Below the pieces are notes generated by a model. The model made no database searches. It had not been told where the DNA came from and saw only the letters and a program-made list of their open reading frames with translations. Positions 1-10,314 of a stretch of DNA of 64,000 nt are shown here, piece by piece. This stretch comes from Triparma columacea. Taxonomy: Eukaryota > Sar > Bolidophyceae > Parmales > Triparmaceae. The position numbers were made by a program, and so were the translations under genes. The stretch spans positions 444 through 64,443 of the forward strand of contig BRYA01000158.1 in assembly GCA_030267965.1 (NCBI GenBank), in the 5' to 3' direction. Numbering within the stretch: position 1 is the stretch's first letter; every line of letters starts with the position of its first letter.

Positions 1-348
1 TCTTCCTCCCTAGCTCTCCTTTCCTTGAGTTCCATCAGCCTGCCCTTAAGCACACTCCTGTCCTTCCTCAGTGCCTCCTCCCCCACTGCAACCTCACCCA
101 TTCTTTCCTCGACCTCGGCTTCTCTCATCCCTAGCCTGCCCTCTCTCTCTTCCACCCCAGCCTCCCTCTCAGTGTTACCAGCACTACCAAACAACTGCAA
201 ACCACTACAAACCACTTAAAACAATGACAAACAACTAATAAATCAATAAAAACCACTAAACACCCACGAAACCCCACGAAACCCCACAAAAATCCACTAA
301 AAACCACTAAAAACACTAAAAAAACCATTAAAAACACACATAAAACCA

Positions 349-970
349 GTTCCTGCAGGTCGATTGTTAATATTTATAGGTCAAAAGAAGTGTCCTGCTT
401 AATGCTCTAAGATTCACTCTTTAAAAAATCTTAAACTCCACCAAAAAAAAACAAAAAACAAAAAAAGCACACAAAAAAAGCAAAAAAAAAAAACAAAAAA
501 AAAAGCAAAACAAAAAAAAAACAAAAAAAAAGTTCCCGCAGGTCGATTGCTAATTTTTTTTGTGCAAACAACCCGCAATGACCAGACGGTAATACTGTGT
601 AAGCACAGTTGAAATCTGAGACATTTTTTTTTCCCCTAAACTCAACCCCTTCCCTAAACTCTACCCCTTTCCCTAAACTCTACCCCAACCTAAATTTGGA
701 TGCCTTAATTTCAACCGTTTTTAAATTTTTTTAGTGCAAAATGACCGCAACAACAAGACGCATCTTATCGTACCCTCACATTTGAAATCTGAGACATTTT
801 TTTTTTTCCCTAACCCCAACCCCTTCCCTTAACTCTACCCCTCTCCCTAAACTCTACCCCAACCTAAATTTGGAGGCCTTAATTTCAACCGTTTTTAAAT
901 TTTTTTAGTGCAAAATGACCGCAACGACAAGACGCATCTTATGGTACCCTCGCATTTGAAATCCGAGACA
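349..970. repeat. 174-bp tandem repeat array, about 3.5 degenerate copies
   Basis: Landmarks recur at a constant step. GTGCAAAATGACCGCAAC starts at 734 and 908, and TTGAAATCTGAGACAT near 610, 782 and 956. A GCAGGTCGATTG box occurs near 353 and 536. Each unit holds a poly-T or poly-A stretch and a pyrimidine-rich block of the form CCCTAAACTCTACCCC. No coding potential is visible. It looks like subtelomeric or centromere-type satellite DNA. Confidence 0.8.
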
Positions 971-1044
971 ATCCTAACCCCTCTCCTAAATCCTAACCCC
1001 TCTCCTAAACCCAATCCCGATCCCAACCCGAAAAAAAAAAAAAA

Positions 1045-1262
1045 TCCCAACTCAAGCTCAAACTCTAACCTCAACTCCAATCCCAACTCTAATCCCAACT
1101 CCAAACTCAACTCCAATCCCAACTCTAATCCCAACTCTAACCCCAACTCTAATCCCAACTCTAATCCCAACTCCAATCCCAACTCCAATCCCAACTCTAA
1201 TCCCAACGCCGATCCCAACTCCAATCCCAACCCCAACCCCAACTCCATCCCCAATTCCAACA
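1045..1262. repeat. 12-bp minisatellite (AACTCYAATCCC)n
   Basis: The 12-bp unit AACTCCAATCCC or AACTCTAATCCC repeats with small changes for about 200 bp. Both strands are open in several frames (poly Asn-Pro-Asn-Ser on one, poly Leu-Glu-Leu-Gly on the other) only because the unit length is a multiple of three. It is therefore annotated as repeat and not as a gene. Confidence 0.9.
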
Positions 1263-1331
1263 GGCTTCCTAATTGATCCCGATCCCGAGGATACGCCTGC
1301 TTAAACTAACCCACTTTTCTAACTTAACCCA

Positions 1332-1490
1332 CATCTAACCTGGGTTAGGCATCTAACCTGGGTTAGGCATCTAACCTGGGTTAGGCATCTAACCTGGGTT
1401 AGGCATCTAACCTGGGTTAGGCATCTAACCTGGGTTAGGCATCTAACCTGGGTTAGGCATCTAACCTGGGTTAGGCATCTAACCCTAACC
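1332..1490. repeat. 18-bp palindromic minisatellite, 8 perfect copies plus one variant
   Basis: The unit CATCTAACCTGGGTTAGG is repeated head to tail without change eight times, then breaks into a variant ending CTAACCCTAACC. Each unit contains CTAACC-T-GGGTTAG, a near-perfect hairpin built from telomere-like halves (CTAACC and GGTTAG). Perfect conservation between copies points to recent amplification. There are no unique spacers, so it is not a CRISPR array. Confidence 0.92.
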
Positions 1491-1589
1491 ACTCGCCTAA
1501 CCAGTGAGAAAGTAACGGTTATCGTATCCCTCACTCCTTAATTCCTCTCACTTTCTCCACCACCACACTCACTCTACTTTTATTCATTC

Positions 1590-1995
1590 TCATACACATC
1601 TACCAAACTTCCATTATACTCAAAAACCACCAAAAACATTTTCTACTCTCCAAAATTCCATACACATCTACTTCACTTCCATTATACTCACAAACCACTA
1701 TAAACATTTATAACTCTCCAAAACTCTATACACATCTACTACACTTCCATCTCACTCACAAACCACTACAACAATGTCAAAATGCTTCAAAATTTTATAC
1801 AAATCTACTACACTTTCTCAATACTCACAAACCACTAAAACAATTCAACAATACATCTACTGCACCTCCACAATACTCACAAACCACAATAACATTCCCA
1901 CAATACATCTACTACACTTTCGCAACACTCACAAACCACTAAAACAATTCCACAATACATCTACTACACCTCTACAATATTCCCAACAATAACAA
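1590..1995. repeat. Degenerate A/C-rich tandem repeat, period shrinking from about 75 to 55 bp
   Basis: The phrases ATACACATCTACTACACTTCC, CTCACAAACCACTA and ACAATTCCACAATAC recur seven or so times between 1590 and 1995. The interval is longer on the left and shorter on the right. The array ends less than 20 bp from the stop codon of the START-like gene on the other strand, so it overlaps that gene's expected 3' untranslated region. Confidence 0.75.
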
Positions 1996-2011
1996 ATCAA
2001 ATCAATTTCTC

Positions 2012-5000
2012 CTACAAATGTTGCTGCCCTATTAGCCATTCTCCAGCTATATCTTCTATGGGCACTACACTGCTTACTTTACCCTTCCCACCTCCTACCC
2101 CTATTATATCTCCACCATCAGTGCCTCCAACACTTGCTCTCCGCATACTTGCTCTCAAAGATCCTGCTAGACCTCCCTCAGCTTCAGCATCAACACTTGC
2201 TCTCCTAACACTCTCTCTCTTTCTAGCATCTCCTGCTGCAGGTATTAAATCTACAGGTACTTTAGATTTCATAACATCTGTAAACCAGTCCGGTTCCTCT
2301 TCTTCCCATTTAGCCCAGTTTAAGCCAACCCATTTCTTAATTTCTCCTTCAATTGAGACCCAATGATGCCTTGAGCTTTCAAAGATTACAAACTTCATTT
2401 CATCACTTTTTCCTTCAACAAAACGAGCCATTGACATATCCTTTGATCTCTGGGTGCTCAAAAAGGTGTGCCAGTACTTCCTCTCAATGTTCCAAAAGAA
2501 GACAGCACAACACAGGGTAGTCATTGGAATGAAAAACTTCATAATTGATGAGGCAATAGCAATAACTCTCTCGTCAACATGAGATGAAGCTATATATACT
2601 GACACTGGAAGGCTACCAATTGTCAACAAAAGACCTAACAACCAATAGGCTCCCCCAACTTCATTAGGATGCCTAAACTGCACCATTGAAGTGAAGTCTA
2701 CAATGATCTTTGAAACCACTCTGACAAGAAAGCTACACATAAATTCTGCACTGCCCCCCAATGGCAACCAGTACCAAAAGTCTCCCCTCAATATCTTAAC
2801 CAATAAGTAGAGACCAAGGTCAGCTCCAATGTAGAGAAAAGCCCAACTACCTCCCATCACCCCAAGAAGGACTATTGTTGTGCACCTTATTAGAAGCATC
2901 CCAGCTGACAAGAGCAACATGGACGCAAACACTACTGTTCTCTTGCTTGCTTTTGCAGGTATATACCCATAGAAATATGGTGCGAATGCTCTCTTACCTG
3001 GGTCTGTGTCCCAGTCATAACTTATCGTTGCTGAGGCAAAGCCTGTTGTAATTGCTGACACTGCAACTGAAAGCCATGCTGAAGTTCCAACGTCTTTGTC
3101 ATTTGTTGCTATAGCCATAAGTTGGATGATCACTCCAGGGATTGCCTCAGCAAACATCTCAATCGCTTTCATATAAGTCATCTCAAACATTGGATCAGCT
3201 GCAGTCCCAACCTCTTGCTTTGCTCCAGTTGCAACCCTGTAGGCATCTACTGCAGGCTTATACCCAAGCAAGATTGGAATCCACTCCCACACCACCCTCT
3301 TCATCCCTAACTTCCTGTTCTGCAACCAAACATAAAGCAGCTGCAGCCCAATTGACACTGCCAAACTTGCCAGAGAAGCCTTAAAGTACCCATACTTCTT
3401 ATCTCTCAAAAACGTATGTGTGACATACACATCAGTCAGCAAATCAGTCATGCTTGTGACAGCACCAAAGGTAACCCTTGCCTTCAAGCCAATCTTCGAG
3501 TTCTTAAATAGATCTTCAGCAATTGTCTCAATCAATGGCCTAAACCATTTGTATTCTCTCATTACTTCTTGTATTTCAGTGTATTGATGGGCCCACTCAT
3601 CTACAGCATGATTTGCCGTTAGTGTCATCAATGTGATGACTTTCAGTGCACTTCCAATCTCCAAGCCTCTTGCTTCCTCCACACTGCCAACTTCTCCTTC
3701 ATGAGTTGCTCGTCTCCTCAATTTATTTCTTACAATAGCGCACAACATTGTTCTGACAAACCTGTTTTGCTTCTCAAGCTCTTTCATTGCCCTATTTTTT
3801 GCAATGAACTCCTTTACTACCGCATTTTTGCTACCACCAACTTTCATCTCCTTGAGCCTTGACATCAACTGATCTCCAAACCTCCTGCCATCCTCTTCAT
3901 TGGCTTCTGAGCTGCTTAAAAGATTATCAAAGTAAATGGCAGCATTCACACCTACAGAGCAGCGCCTCTTTGCACTGTTCTTTGCAGCACTCTTTGTGAT
4001 CTCCTTTCCCAGCTCCAGCCTCGTGACAATATTTATCTTGGTCTCTTTTTTACCAACCCTGCAAAATCTTATTGCAAAATCTTCTCTTGCTAGAGACTGC
4101 AACCCTCTTTCTTTTATTGCTTCACTCATGATAACAAGAGTGCTCTTATCTGCTCTATACAAACGCATCTTTGAGATAAAGGCCACATTGAAGCTTTGCA
4201 ACGTTGTTTTGATGCGCTCTTTTGCCTTGACCTCTGAATCAAAGTTGTTTCCTGCGTTTGCAGATTCCCTCACTAAGCCCTTAGTCTGAAGCCTGTCCAC
4301 ATCCCAAAAGTATGCAGTTGCTTCCTCAAAGCCTGTCCTCAAGGTAACTGAGATCATTCCCCAGCTCTTTCCTCCTTCCTCTGCACCAACAGTTGCTCTA
4401 ATCATGTCAAAAAGTGGTAAGAGTTTTGTGTCGCCCCTCACCTTGAGATCTTTCATCTTCTTGACAATCTCCATCCTCCTTGGCTTGTCAATTTCATTAG
4501 TCTTATCGAACTTTTTGCGCAATCGTGATGCAGCAGTTAGGAACTTTGTACCCAACTTTTCAATGACTGCGTTGGGTATGGGGCTGTGAAAATCTGCTTG
4601 TGTTTGTAGTGTAGCTCTTGTTTGTGGGATACCACCCAAAGGAGGTAAAGATTCAAACATCCAGATTGTGTGCACAGTGCCAACAACATGGCCAAACTTG
4701 ATGGGGTGTTCTTTTTTCAAGTCATCTATGCTCTGGATATCAATCCACACAACATCTATGCCACCCACAGTTTCCTTTTTCCATGTGATCTTGGTTCTGA
4801 AGTCCCTGTAAGCAAATCCAGGAATGCCAAGATCTCTTGTGGAGAAGTGGTAAAGTGAGTGATTGTTGATGTTCTTCACAGTCATGTCCACTATCCCCCT
4901 TTTTTTTAGTGATTTCATTGCATAGCGGCTGTTGATGTCTAAAATTGCATGTGCTGCGCATTCATAAACGCTCACATCTACTGTTGTTTTTGCTATTGCG

Positions 5001-7113
5001 ACAGCATGTGAATCTCCAACACCATGGGAGCCCCTCATCTCAACTTTATCATCTGGGCTTTCGAGTTCATACGCCCCAGTTCCTTCCTTGCACTTCTTGT
5101 AGAACTCCTTGCCTCTCTGGATTGCCTTTTCCTCCTCTTCTGTATAAGTTTGCTGCTCATTTTTTATAACTTTGGCGAGCAACTCTCGTGTAATCAAGTC
5201 CTTTTCGTCATCACTCTTATCAAACTTCTTCCGCAATTCAATCATGTTGCTTGCATACCCGGTTGACAAGCGATTCATGATGAAGCTTGGCACAGAGCCC
5301 TTGATGTCCACCTTCGAAGCAAATATGACTTTAGTCTGGGGAACGCCACCAGTGGTTGTGAGTGCTTCAAACATCCAGGTAGTTCTTCCTGATGCGTGCA
5401 CAGTTTGAGAGCTCAGAGGGAAGTCTTCGTTGAGCATGTCAGTGTCTTTGTACACGGTCCAACATTTCTTTCTTCCCTCCTCTATCTGCCAGGTACAAAA
5501 AGCTCTCCACTCCCTGTCAGAGAATCCTCGTACCCCAAGACTCCTCCTGTTCAAATAAAGCTGTGAGTGGCCATTCAGTTTCTTAGTTTCGATCGCCTTG
5601 TACTTCTTCCCAAGTTTGGCCTGTCTCTGCCTTGAATCCTTAATGAACTCGTATGCCACACACTCTGCAAGTGAAGCATCGATGACAGCCTCACACATCG
5701 CAATCACAAGGCTTTCACCATCAAGGTGCCCAGTTTTCAACTTCACCCTGGGATCTGGACACTTCACATCTTTGAAGGTCTTGCTTGCCTTGCATTTCAT
5801 GTAGAACTCCTTGCCCTCCTTGATTGCCCTCTCCTCCTCATCGGTATAATTTTGTGGCTCGTTCTTTATTATATTTGCGAGGGCCATGAGTGCCTCCACG
5901 TCTATCTCGTCGTTGCTCTTGATTTTAGGGTGTTCTTTTGGCACACCGTCCTGGGCAGTGCCTCTGAATGTAGTCAACCCCTCCTCTCCACCTCCATCAG
6001 TCTCAACATGCCCGATCTTGATGTCGTCGTCCATGTTGCGTACGATATCCTCCTCTTCGTCAAGCCCTCTGTTGCCGTTATCTTCAGTAACAATTCGCTC
6101 GTAGTCCTCTGAGTCTGTTGAAGAAGAAGCTTTTGTAAGGGCTGCACTGCCCATCTCTTCTGCAGCAGCCCTGAGCACATCGTTCTCCTTCATCAACTTG
6201 TCGTTGATATCTTTGAGGTTCTCAATCTCAACGAGGTGTTCAGCGGCGACCCTTACCGCGGATGCCTTGAGTTCCGCAATTTCTATCCCTCGAGCATTGA
6301 CGAGGTTCGCTAATCTTTCGATTTCCTCCTCCATCTTTGCAACGTTTACAAAGCTGTCACGATTCATTGTTACGGTTGAAGAGGCGGTCGTACAGCTGGC
6401 GGTTGGCGGCACAGCACCAACATTATTACTGTCGGCAACCAGACCGACGGCGTCCTCATGACCATTTTCAGAGTCTGCGGTAATTGCGATAATGGCGTGT
6501 GTTAGTCAACATGAAGAGATTTCAACGCGTGCTCCTCGTTTCCATGTAGCATATCAAGTGTCTCCCCCCCTACGACTCCCTGAATCGAACTTACCTCGGT
6601 CTCGTCCTGCGTCCTCGTGAGAGCTTTTAGATTTAGAGACTGCGAAGGGGACAATATTTTTGCAAAAGTGAGAAAAAAATACAAAGTCTCAAAGCGCACT
6701 CCCGCGACTCTCCTGCTCTCTCCTAGAGTATTAAATTGTCCTTTCTCTCTTCCGGCGCTGAACGCACAACTCACCTCCTCCGGCGTCCTCATGACCATTT
6801 TCAGAGTCTGCGGTAATGGCGATTATGGTGTTTGTTAGTCAAATGAAATAGATTTCCACGCGTGCTCCTGCATATTGTCCTCGTTTCCCTATAGAATATC
6901 AAGGGCTCCGCCCTTACAACCCCCTGACACGAACTCACCTCGTCCAGCGTCCCCACGAAGTCTTCCAATTGACAAAGACGGAGTAACTTGCCTCTCATGG
7001 CCTAGATCGGGTACTGAATGGCAGTTATCGGGCATCGGGGCGTCAACTTGAAGTGTATGATTCTCCCTCACACGCTCTTCTCTCACTCCTCGGGATTCAC
7101 TTTCCGTGTCCAT
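2012..7113 (-). CDS. START-like repeat, multi-pass membrane protein
   Basis: Four exons join in phase: 7113-6939, 6807-6775, 6639-6595 and 6474-2012 (1571 aa). The start is the ATG at 7113, since the large exon has no ATG in its 5' part and opens with a clear CCGCAG acceptor. The protein has a short acidic N-terminus, a coiled coil at about 130-200, then three START-like modules at about 275-500, 510-745 and 745-960. The first two share a helical lead-in (YTDEEERAIKEGKEFY / YTEEEEKAIQRGKEFY) and an IWMFE/TWMFE strand. About eight hydrophobic segments follow at 1080-1415, then a Ser/Arg-rich tail. START-like folds bind lipids; coupling to a polytopic membrane part suggests lipid sensing or transfer at a membrane. 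That role, and the idea that this is an expanded bolidophyte family, are inference. Low GC and the intronless main exon differ from its neighbours. Confidence 0.85.
6449..6962 (-). repeat. Tandem duplication of an intron plus exon (two units of about 170 bp)
   Basis: The stretch 6449-6621 and the stretch 6782-6962 align along most of their length. They share the exon start ACTCTGAAAATGGTCATGAG, its acceptor TTACCGCAG, the upstream intron text and a donor at the far end (GTAAGT versus GTGAGT). The copies differ by substitutions and small indels. Both lie in the 5' part of the START-like gene, and all resulting exons stay in frame (phase 1 at every junction). Confidence 0.85.
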
Positions 7114-7807
7114 GTGCTGTTAGCTCAACTCGCGAGGGAATTAGAATCTGTGGGGGCATGTGTACGTTTGGTGAGAGTGAGAGGACTGCCGGTCTCGTCC
7201 GATCTTTGAGAGAGATGTTGCCCTCGATCACTCAAGCCGGCATTTAGGCCCCTTCTTAGAATCCAACACACCCACACACAGGTTCCATCGCTGCCGCCTC
7301 TTCTCAGGGTCTTTTTGTTGCCACTTTCTGTAGATTTACGCCTCCTCCGTTCCACCGGCGCCTATATTCTACCCTTGATCCTCCCCTCCAACCTACCTGC
7401 CCAGCACGTGTCTTGTAGCCCCACTCCTTCAAGGGTCTTAAGAAAAACAGCTCCCCGATGTAAGATTTGTATTTCAGACTTATGGCCGTTGTTCGCCCAC
7501 AAGAACTTGAAGCGCGCCCGAAGCTAGTCTTACGCTTCTTTATGCACAATCCCAATCTCTTAGTAGTTGTCTGTTTGGCTACAGTTAGGGATCCACAAAT
7601 TATTTTCTACCTTTCAGCCGAAGCCGGAAGCCTGGAAGCCCCGGTATTCCCTATTATTTATAAACCATTTAGGTTTTGCGCTCAAACGCTCCCACTGCGC
7701 CACTCCATTTCTCCGATCCTTGGTTTCACACACGTTTTTCACCCCATTCGAACGCCACAAGGCCCAAACCACCTCCCCACATCAGATTCCATTAAACCTC
7801 AGAAACA
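7114..7807. other. Intergenic, divergent promoter region
   Basis: This is spacer between the START-like gene (-) and the ceramidase-like gene (+). Short open frames on both strands show no recognisable domain and overlap each other, so none is called. No repeat or RNA gene is evident. Confidence 0.6.
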
Positions 7808-9107
7808 ATGCTTTTCTTTGTGTATCCATCAATTTCTTTCGTTGCTCTCTGTGCGGTGGTGATCATTGCGGGGGCGTTGATAATTGACGAGATTTCCAAG
7901 AAAAAAGATGAGTGGTTTTGGCCCAACGATCCAAATAACTCTCGCTGCGAGGAAACCGAGGGCAACGAGGGTAACTTCCTGAGAGAGCCTGCGAATGCTC
8001 TCTCAAACACAGTCTTTATGCTCGTCGGTATTTACGCTGGAATGTGTGCGATTTACGACTTCAGGAACTTCAGAGGGAAGCCGACATTTCCCTTGGTTCC
8101 TTTGAGCGAACGAAGAGTGAACCCTAGCAATTGCAAGGGGGGGCTCGTGCACTTCCCTCTCATTTCCCTTGCTTTTGGCGTCAGCATGTTTTTCGGCGGT
8201 TATGGTTCATTCTACTACCATGCGTGCAGGTGAGGAGAAGGGGGCGGTTCTCCTTTCTGTTCACACGACTTTTACACTCTCTAACTCGTTGTCCAGCGGA
8301 TGTGCAGAGGGTGGTCAATACGATATTTGGTCCATCTTTGTCATGGTCAGTGCCGTTGGCGTCCTCCTTGTGATGTTTTCTGTCGGCAATTTTGTCTCGG
8401 GCCTTTTGTGCTCTAGCAACACGTTCTCAGGGAAAAGGATTGGTAGTAAGCTGTGGGCGATATTTTGTTTCTTTGCCTGGGGCGGAATTTGCTGGTTTTG
8501 CAAGAATTGGCGGGAGCCGCCAATATGGCAAGGGGACTGGCAAGCAATGTATAGATTACTAATCTTATTCCTCGGTTCAGTGGCGGCAGTGTCGCTTTCC
8601 TTTGTGTGTGCTTTGATATGCAGGGGCGTCAAATCTACTTATCATGTATTCGTTCCTGGTGCTATAGCTACGGTCACGATGGGAGTGGGCGCTTGGTTTC
8701 CAGAGGAGATTAACGAGGATTGCGTAGGTGAGAATGGAAGGGGGGAGCCAACTCCGCTCAACGACAACTATCTCCTTTAACCCGTATTTTTTACCCTTAC
8801 AGATCTTTTTGGGGGAGAATTCGGGGAAGGAAGGAAGAGCTTCTTCCAGTTGCATGCCCTTTGGCATGCGATGCTTGCTCTCTGTATGCTCTCATTGTAC
8901 ATGTTCATCCGCGGCCTTGCTGTAGGACAGGAGACCCTTGACGCTGCAGTGGGCAATGGTAAGCTTTCTATCTTTAAATTTCATTTCCTCAAGGAAATCC
9001 CCTCTCCTAGATCAGAGAGTTTCGAAGAGAGGAGCGGGAAAGAAAGGAGTGACTCTGGGGTTGGGCTTGAGCTCGGCCAAATTGAATTGGAGGAGCGAAT
9101 GTTATAA
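7808..9107 (+). CDS. CREST-superfamily (alkaline ceramidase-like) membrane hydrolase
   Basis: Exons 7808-8229, 8297-8727 and 8803-9107 join in phase (385 aa). There are about seven hydrophobic segments. Three CREST-type motifs are visible: the N-terminal Cys-Glu region followed by EPANALSN, then GGYGSFYYHA (Ser and first His) with a downstream conserved Asp in GQYDIW, and QLHALWHA near the end (the two late His). In alkaline ceramidases these residues hold a catalytic zinc and cleave the amide bond of ceramides in ER or Golgi membranes. The last exon reads past a possible GTAAGC donor at 8959 into a charged tail, so the C-terminus could be longer or different if that donor is used. It could be a PAQR/Per1-like relative instead of a true ceramidase. 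Confidence 0.72.
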
Positions 9108-9372
9108 GAGGGGGGATAAGAATAATTTTGGGTTTGGATGAAAATTATGTTGTGAGATAGTGTGTGTGGTGTGTTGTGAACCTCCCTCGTTGTTTGTCGT
9201 GCGACGTGTGTTCGTCATGCGTGTTGTTCTTTTGTGTTGTGGGCTTGTGTAAACGTGTAAACCCGCCCTACGGGCCCTTACGATTCCTCCTTGAGGATGA
9301 TGAAGAGGGGCATTATGGAGGAAGCCATGACGACGGCTCCCATGATCTCAAAGGCCTGTACGTCTTCTTCAA

Positions 9373-10143
9373 TCACTCAAAGCCTGCGATCTCCGGTGAA
9401 GGTTCAAGGAGGGATGCTACAGCCTCAGCCTTGTCGGCAGCGGAGAAGATGGAGCCTCCGGCGACGAGAACGTTGGCTCCCGCATCAAGAAAAATCTGGG
9501 AGTTGGAGGTAGACACACCGCCATCAACTGAAATATGAGGAACCTTAACACCAAGGTTTGCAGCCAGCTCATGGATCTGCTCAATTTTGGAAATGGCCTG
9601 GGAGATGTATTTCTTCCCACCCCAGCCAGGATTGACAAGCATCACTACGACGACGTCCACGTCACCGAGGACGTGCTCAAGCACAGAAACAGAAGTGCCC
9701 GGATTCAGCACAACACCTGCACATATTTTCTTTGAGACAATCTTGTTGATGACGGCTGGGAACTGTTGGGTTGACTCTGGGTGGATGGATATTATGTCTG
9801 CACCTGCATTGACAAACTCATCGATCCTATTCTCTGGATTGACACATCCAAGCTTCACATCCAGAACAATCTCGGGAAATTTCTTCCTAACTGCGGAAAT
9901 AATTGGTGAGCCGACGCCAATTTTCGGTACGAAGACCCCGTCTTGGACAGAACAGTGGAACCAAGGCACGAAATCCTTGATTTCGTCCAAATCTTGTCCG
10001 AGATGTAGAAAATTTGCCTTAGCAATCGAGGGGGAAAGAATTTTGGCTCGGTCTTTAATCTTTATGGAAGCAAGACGATGGGCAGCATCAAACGGCATGC
10101 CTACATGTAGAAATGCCAGAAGGAGAAAGAGTACATGGAACAT
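9373..10143 (-). CDS. Ribulose-phosphate 3-epimerase homologue with altered metal site
   Basis: Single exon, 256 aa. A hydrophobic leader (about 1-20) precedes a TIM-barrel matching ribulose-5-phosphate 3-epimerase: ILSPSIAKANF at the first strand, a DGVFVP loop, NPGWGGKKYI, the VDGGVS strand, and GANVLVAGGSIF phosphate-binding end. In active enzymes the metal is held by His and Asp in HxDxMDG, His in DVHLM and Asp in DGG. Here the first motif reads HCSVQDG (Asp to Ser, Met to Gln) and the second DVKLG (His to Lys). Two of four metal ligands are therefore lost. The leader suggests secretory or plastid routing, though no clear ASAF site is seen. It may be a pseudoenzyme or bind sugar phosphate without epimerising it. 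Confidence 0.88.
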   Translation of the reverse strand: MFHVLFLLLAFLHVGMPFDAAHRLASIKIKDRAKILSPSIAKANFLHLGQDLDEIKDFVPWFHCSVQDGVFVPKIGVGSPIISAVRKKFPEIVLDVKLGCVNPENRIDEFVNAGADIISIHPESTQQFPAVINKIVSKKICAGVVLNPGTSVSVLEHVLGDVDVVVVMLVNPGWGGKKYISQAISKIEQIHELAANLGVKVPHISVDGGVSTSNSQIFLDAGANVLVAGGSIFSAADKAEAVASLLEPSPEIAGFE

Positions 10144-10314
10144 GGTGAAGGTGTTCGTTGCAAAGAATTAGAGGCAAAGAACTGATGCCTTCTGGTTCTG
10201 GTTTTGGTTTGGAGAATTTGGAATCGAGAATCGAGAATCGAAGTGGCAAAGAGTGCCATGTTCAAAATCAAAAAACGTTTCAAAAGGGCGTATCTTCCGT
10301 TCGTTATTAACCTA

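Noticed and set aside
895..1276. Open frames on both strands (poly Asn-Pro / poly Leu-Glu-Leu-Gly)
   Set aside because: Product of a 12-bp repeat whose unit is a multiple of three; no non-repeat coding sequence.
1332..1490. CRISPR-like regular repeats
   Set aside because: Units are contiguous with no unique spacers, and the genome is eukaryotic.
7467..7887. Two overlapping + strand frames of 106-131 codons
   Set aside because: They overlap each other and the start of the ceramidase-like gene, with no domain or composition bias.
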